Positions 4,982 to 5,577 of a stretch of 5,577 nt of DNA are shown piece after piece. Every line of letters begins with the position of its first letter. The first letter of the stretch is position 1. The notes beneath the pieces were generated by a model, which was not told the DNA's origin, ran no database searches, and saw only the letters and a list, made by a program, of their open reading frames with translations. Position numbers and translations under genes: made by a program. The DNA is from an uncultured Oscillospiraceae bacterium (GTDB lineage Bacteria; Bacillota; Clostridia; Oscillospirales; Oscillospiraceae), in assembly GCA_958438185.1 (NCBI GenBank), contig CAUBQU010000105.1, forward strand, positions 1-5,577, given 5' to 3'.

Positions 4982-5577
4982 ATGAAAAAGAATTTGACAA
5001 AACTGCTCGCACTGCTGCTGGCAGCGGCGATGCTGCTGACCCTTGCCGCCTGCGGCAAGGAGAAGAGCACCGGCGTAACGGGCAAATATCGTTGCATTGC
5101 GATCTCCAGCGACGGCACGAATTTTACCGCACCGGAGAACGCGGAGGCCTATGTGGAGCTGAAAAAGGGCGGCAAGGGCGAGATCAACGACGTTCTAACG
5201 TATGCGCTGACCTGGAAGCTGGACGGCGAGGCGTTCTCCGGGACCTATCAGATCTTTAGCATTGATGTACCCGTCACCGGCACGCTGAAGGACGGTGTGC
5301 TGGAGATCAGCGACGAGGGTACTGTGACCCGCTACCTGAAAGAGGGCCTGGAGACCCCGGACTGGGCCAAGGATCTGGCCGCCGCACCGAAGGAAGAAGG
5401 CCGCCTGGCAGGCCACTATACGCTCTTTGCCATGGACATTGACGGCGAATACTACGACTACGACGCGCTTGTCGAAATGGAAATGGGTGAGATGGACGAC
5501 AGCTACTTGCAGATCGACTACGACAAAGAAGATGGCTACACCGGCGAGCTGTGCTTTGACGGCGAAGACCCGGATTC
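4982..5577 (+). CDS. lipoprotein with repeated beta-rich domains (3' end beyond window)
   Basis: The reading frame is open to the window end, giving 198 residues so far with the C-terminus missing. AAGGAGGG (4970-4977) lies 4 bases before ATG 4982. MKKNLTKLLALLLAAAMLLT followed by the lipobox LAAC (21-24) predicts a lipoprotein anchored through Cys24 on the outer face of the membrane. The mature part appears to hold two related units: residues 32 to about 120 (GVTGKYRCIAI, AYVELKKGGKGEI, WKLDGEAFSGTY, GTLKDGVLEI), and a second from about 142 (LAGHYTLFAMDIDG, ELCFDG) cut by the window edge. Each looks like a small beta-sheet or lipocalin-like domain, a kind common in clostridial lipoproteins of unknown role. 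The second unit is very acidic (Asp, Glu, Tyr). It lies 42 bases after the preceding gene with no terminator between, so it is probably in the same operon as the SPFH gene. Ligand and function are unknown. Confidence 0.88.
   Translation, partial: MKKNLTKLLALLLAAAMLLTLAACGKEKSTGVTGKYRCIAISSDGTNFTAPENAEAYVELKKGGKGEINDVLTYALTWKLDGEAFSGTYQIFSIDVPVTGTLKDGVLEISDEGTVTRYLKEGLETPDWAKDLAAAPKEEGRLAGHYTLFAMDIDGEYYDYDALVEMEMGEMDDSYLQIDYDKEDGYTGELCFDGEDPD

Noticed and set aside
4994..4999. Perfect TTGACA -35 hexamer
   Set aside because: It lies inside the signal peptide of the lipoprotein gene (codons for Leu-Thr) and no -10-like hexamer is found about 17 bases downstream.

Overview
The window looks like a piece of a GC-rich Bacillota (Clostridia) chromosome. 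A gut Oscillospirales-type relative would fit, but this is inferred from gene content only. The evidence is strong AGGAGG-type ribosome binding sites, an SLH-domain exported protein, a lipoprotein with a Gram-positive style lipobox, a COG4260-type SPFH/zinc-ribbon protein, and codon use that favours C or G in third positions. All protein genes I accept are on the + strand. I see no tRNA, rRNA, CRISPR array, transposase or phage gene.

Left part (1-2790). A small stand-alone receiver-like protein (39-431) has lost the residues needed for phosphotransfer and carries Glu at the phospho-acceptor position. It may be translationally coupled, through a TGATG overlap, to a gene that ends at position 39. 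After a 37-base gap comes a large exported protein (469-2790). It has a signal peptide, about 62 cysteines packed into roughly 300 residues as CxxCGxC-like repeats, degenerate cysteine-pair modules, a divergent InlB B-repeat-like domain, and one C-terminal SLH domain.

Middle (2791-3047). This 257-base gap holds no convincing protein gene but is full of inverted repeats. Read on the minus strand it has an extended -10-like element (TGCTATGAT), two hairpins, and a third GC-rich hairpin followed by a T-rich tract. That is the layout of a small minus-strand RNA of about 120 nt with its own intrinsic terminator. It could instead be a dispersed palindromic repeat. A further perfect 12-bp hairpin lies upstream of the minus-strand promoter-like site.

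Right part (3048-5577). A probable operon encodes an SPFH-domain protein with four C-terminal zinc ribbons, then a single-span membrane protein of unknown function (4-base ATGA overlap), then after 42 bases a lipoprotein that runs off the window end. By analogy with the B. subtilis YdjI group, the SPFH protein probably acts at the membrane. The two downstream proteins would expose small, probably beta-rich domains outside the cell. A joint role in the envelope is inference.
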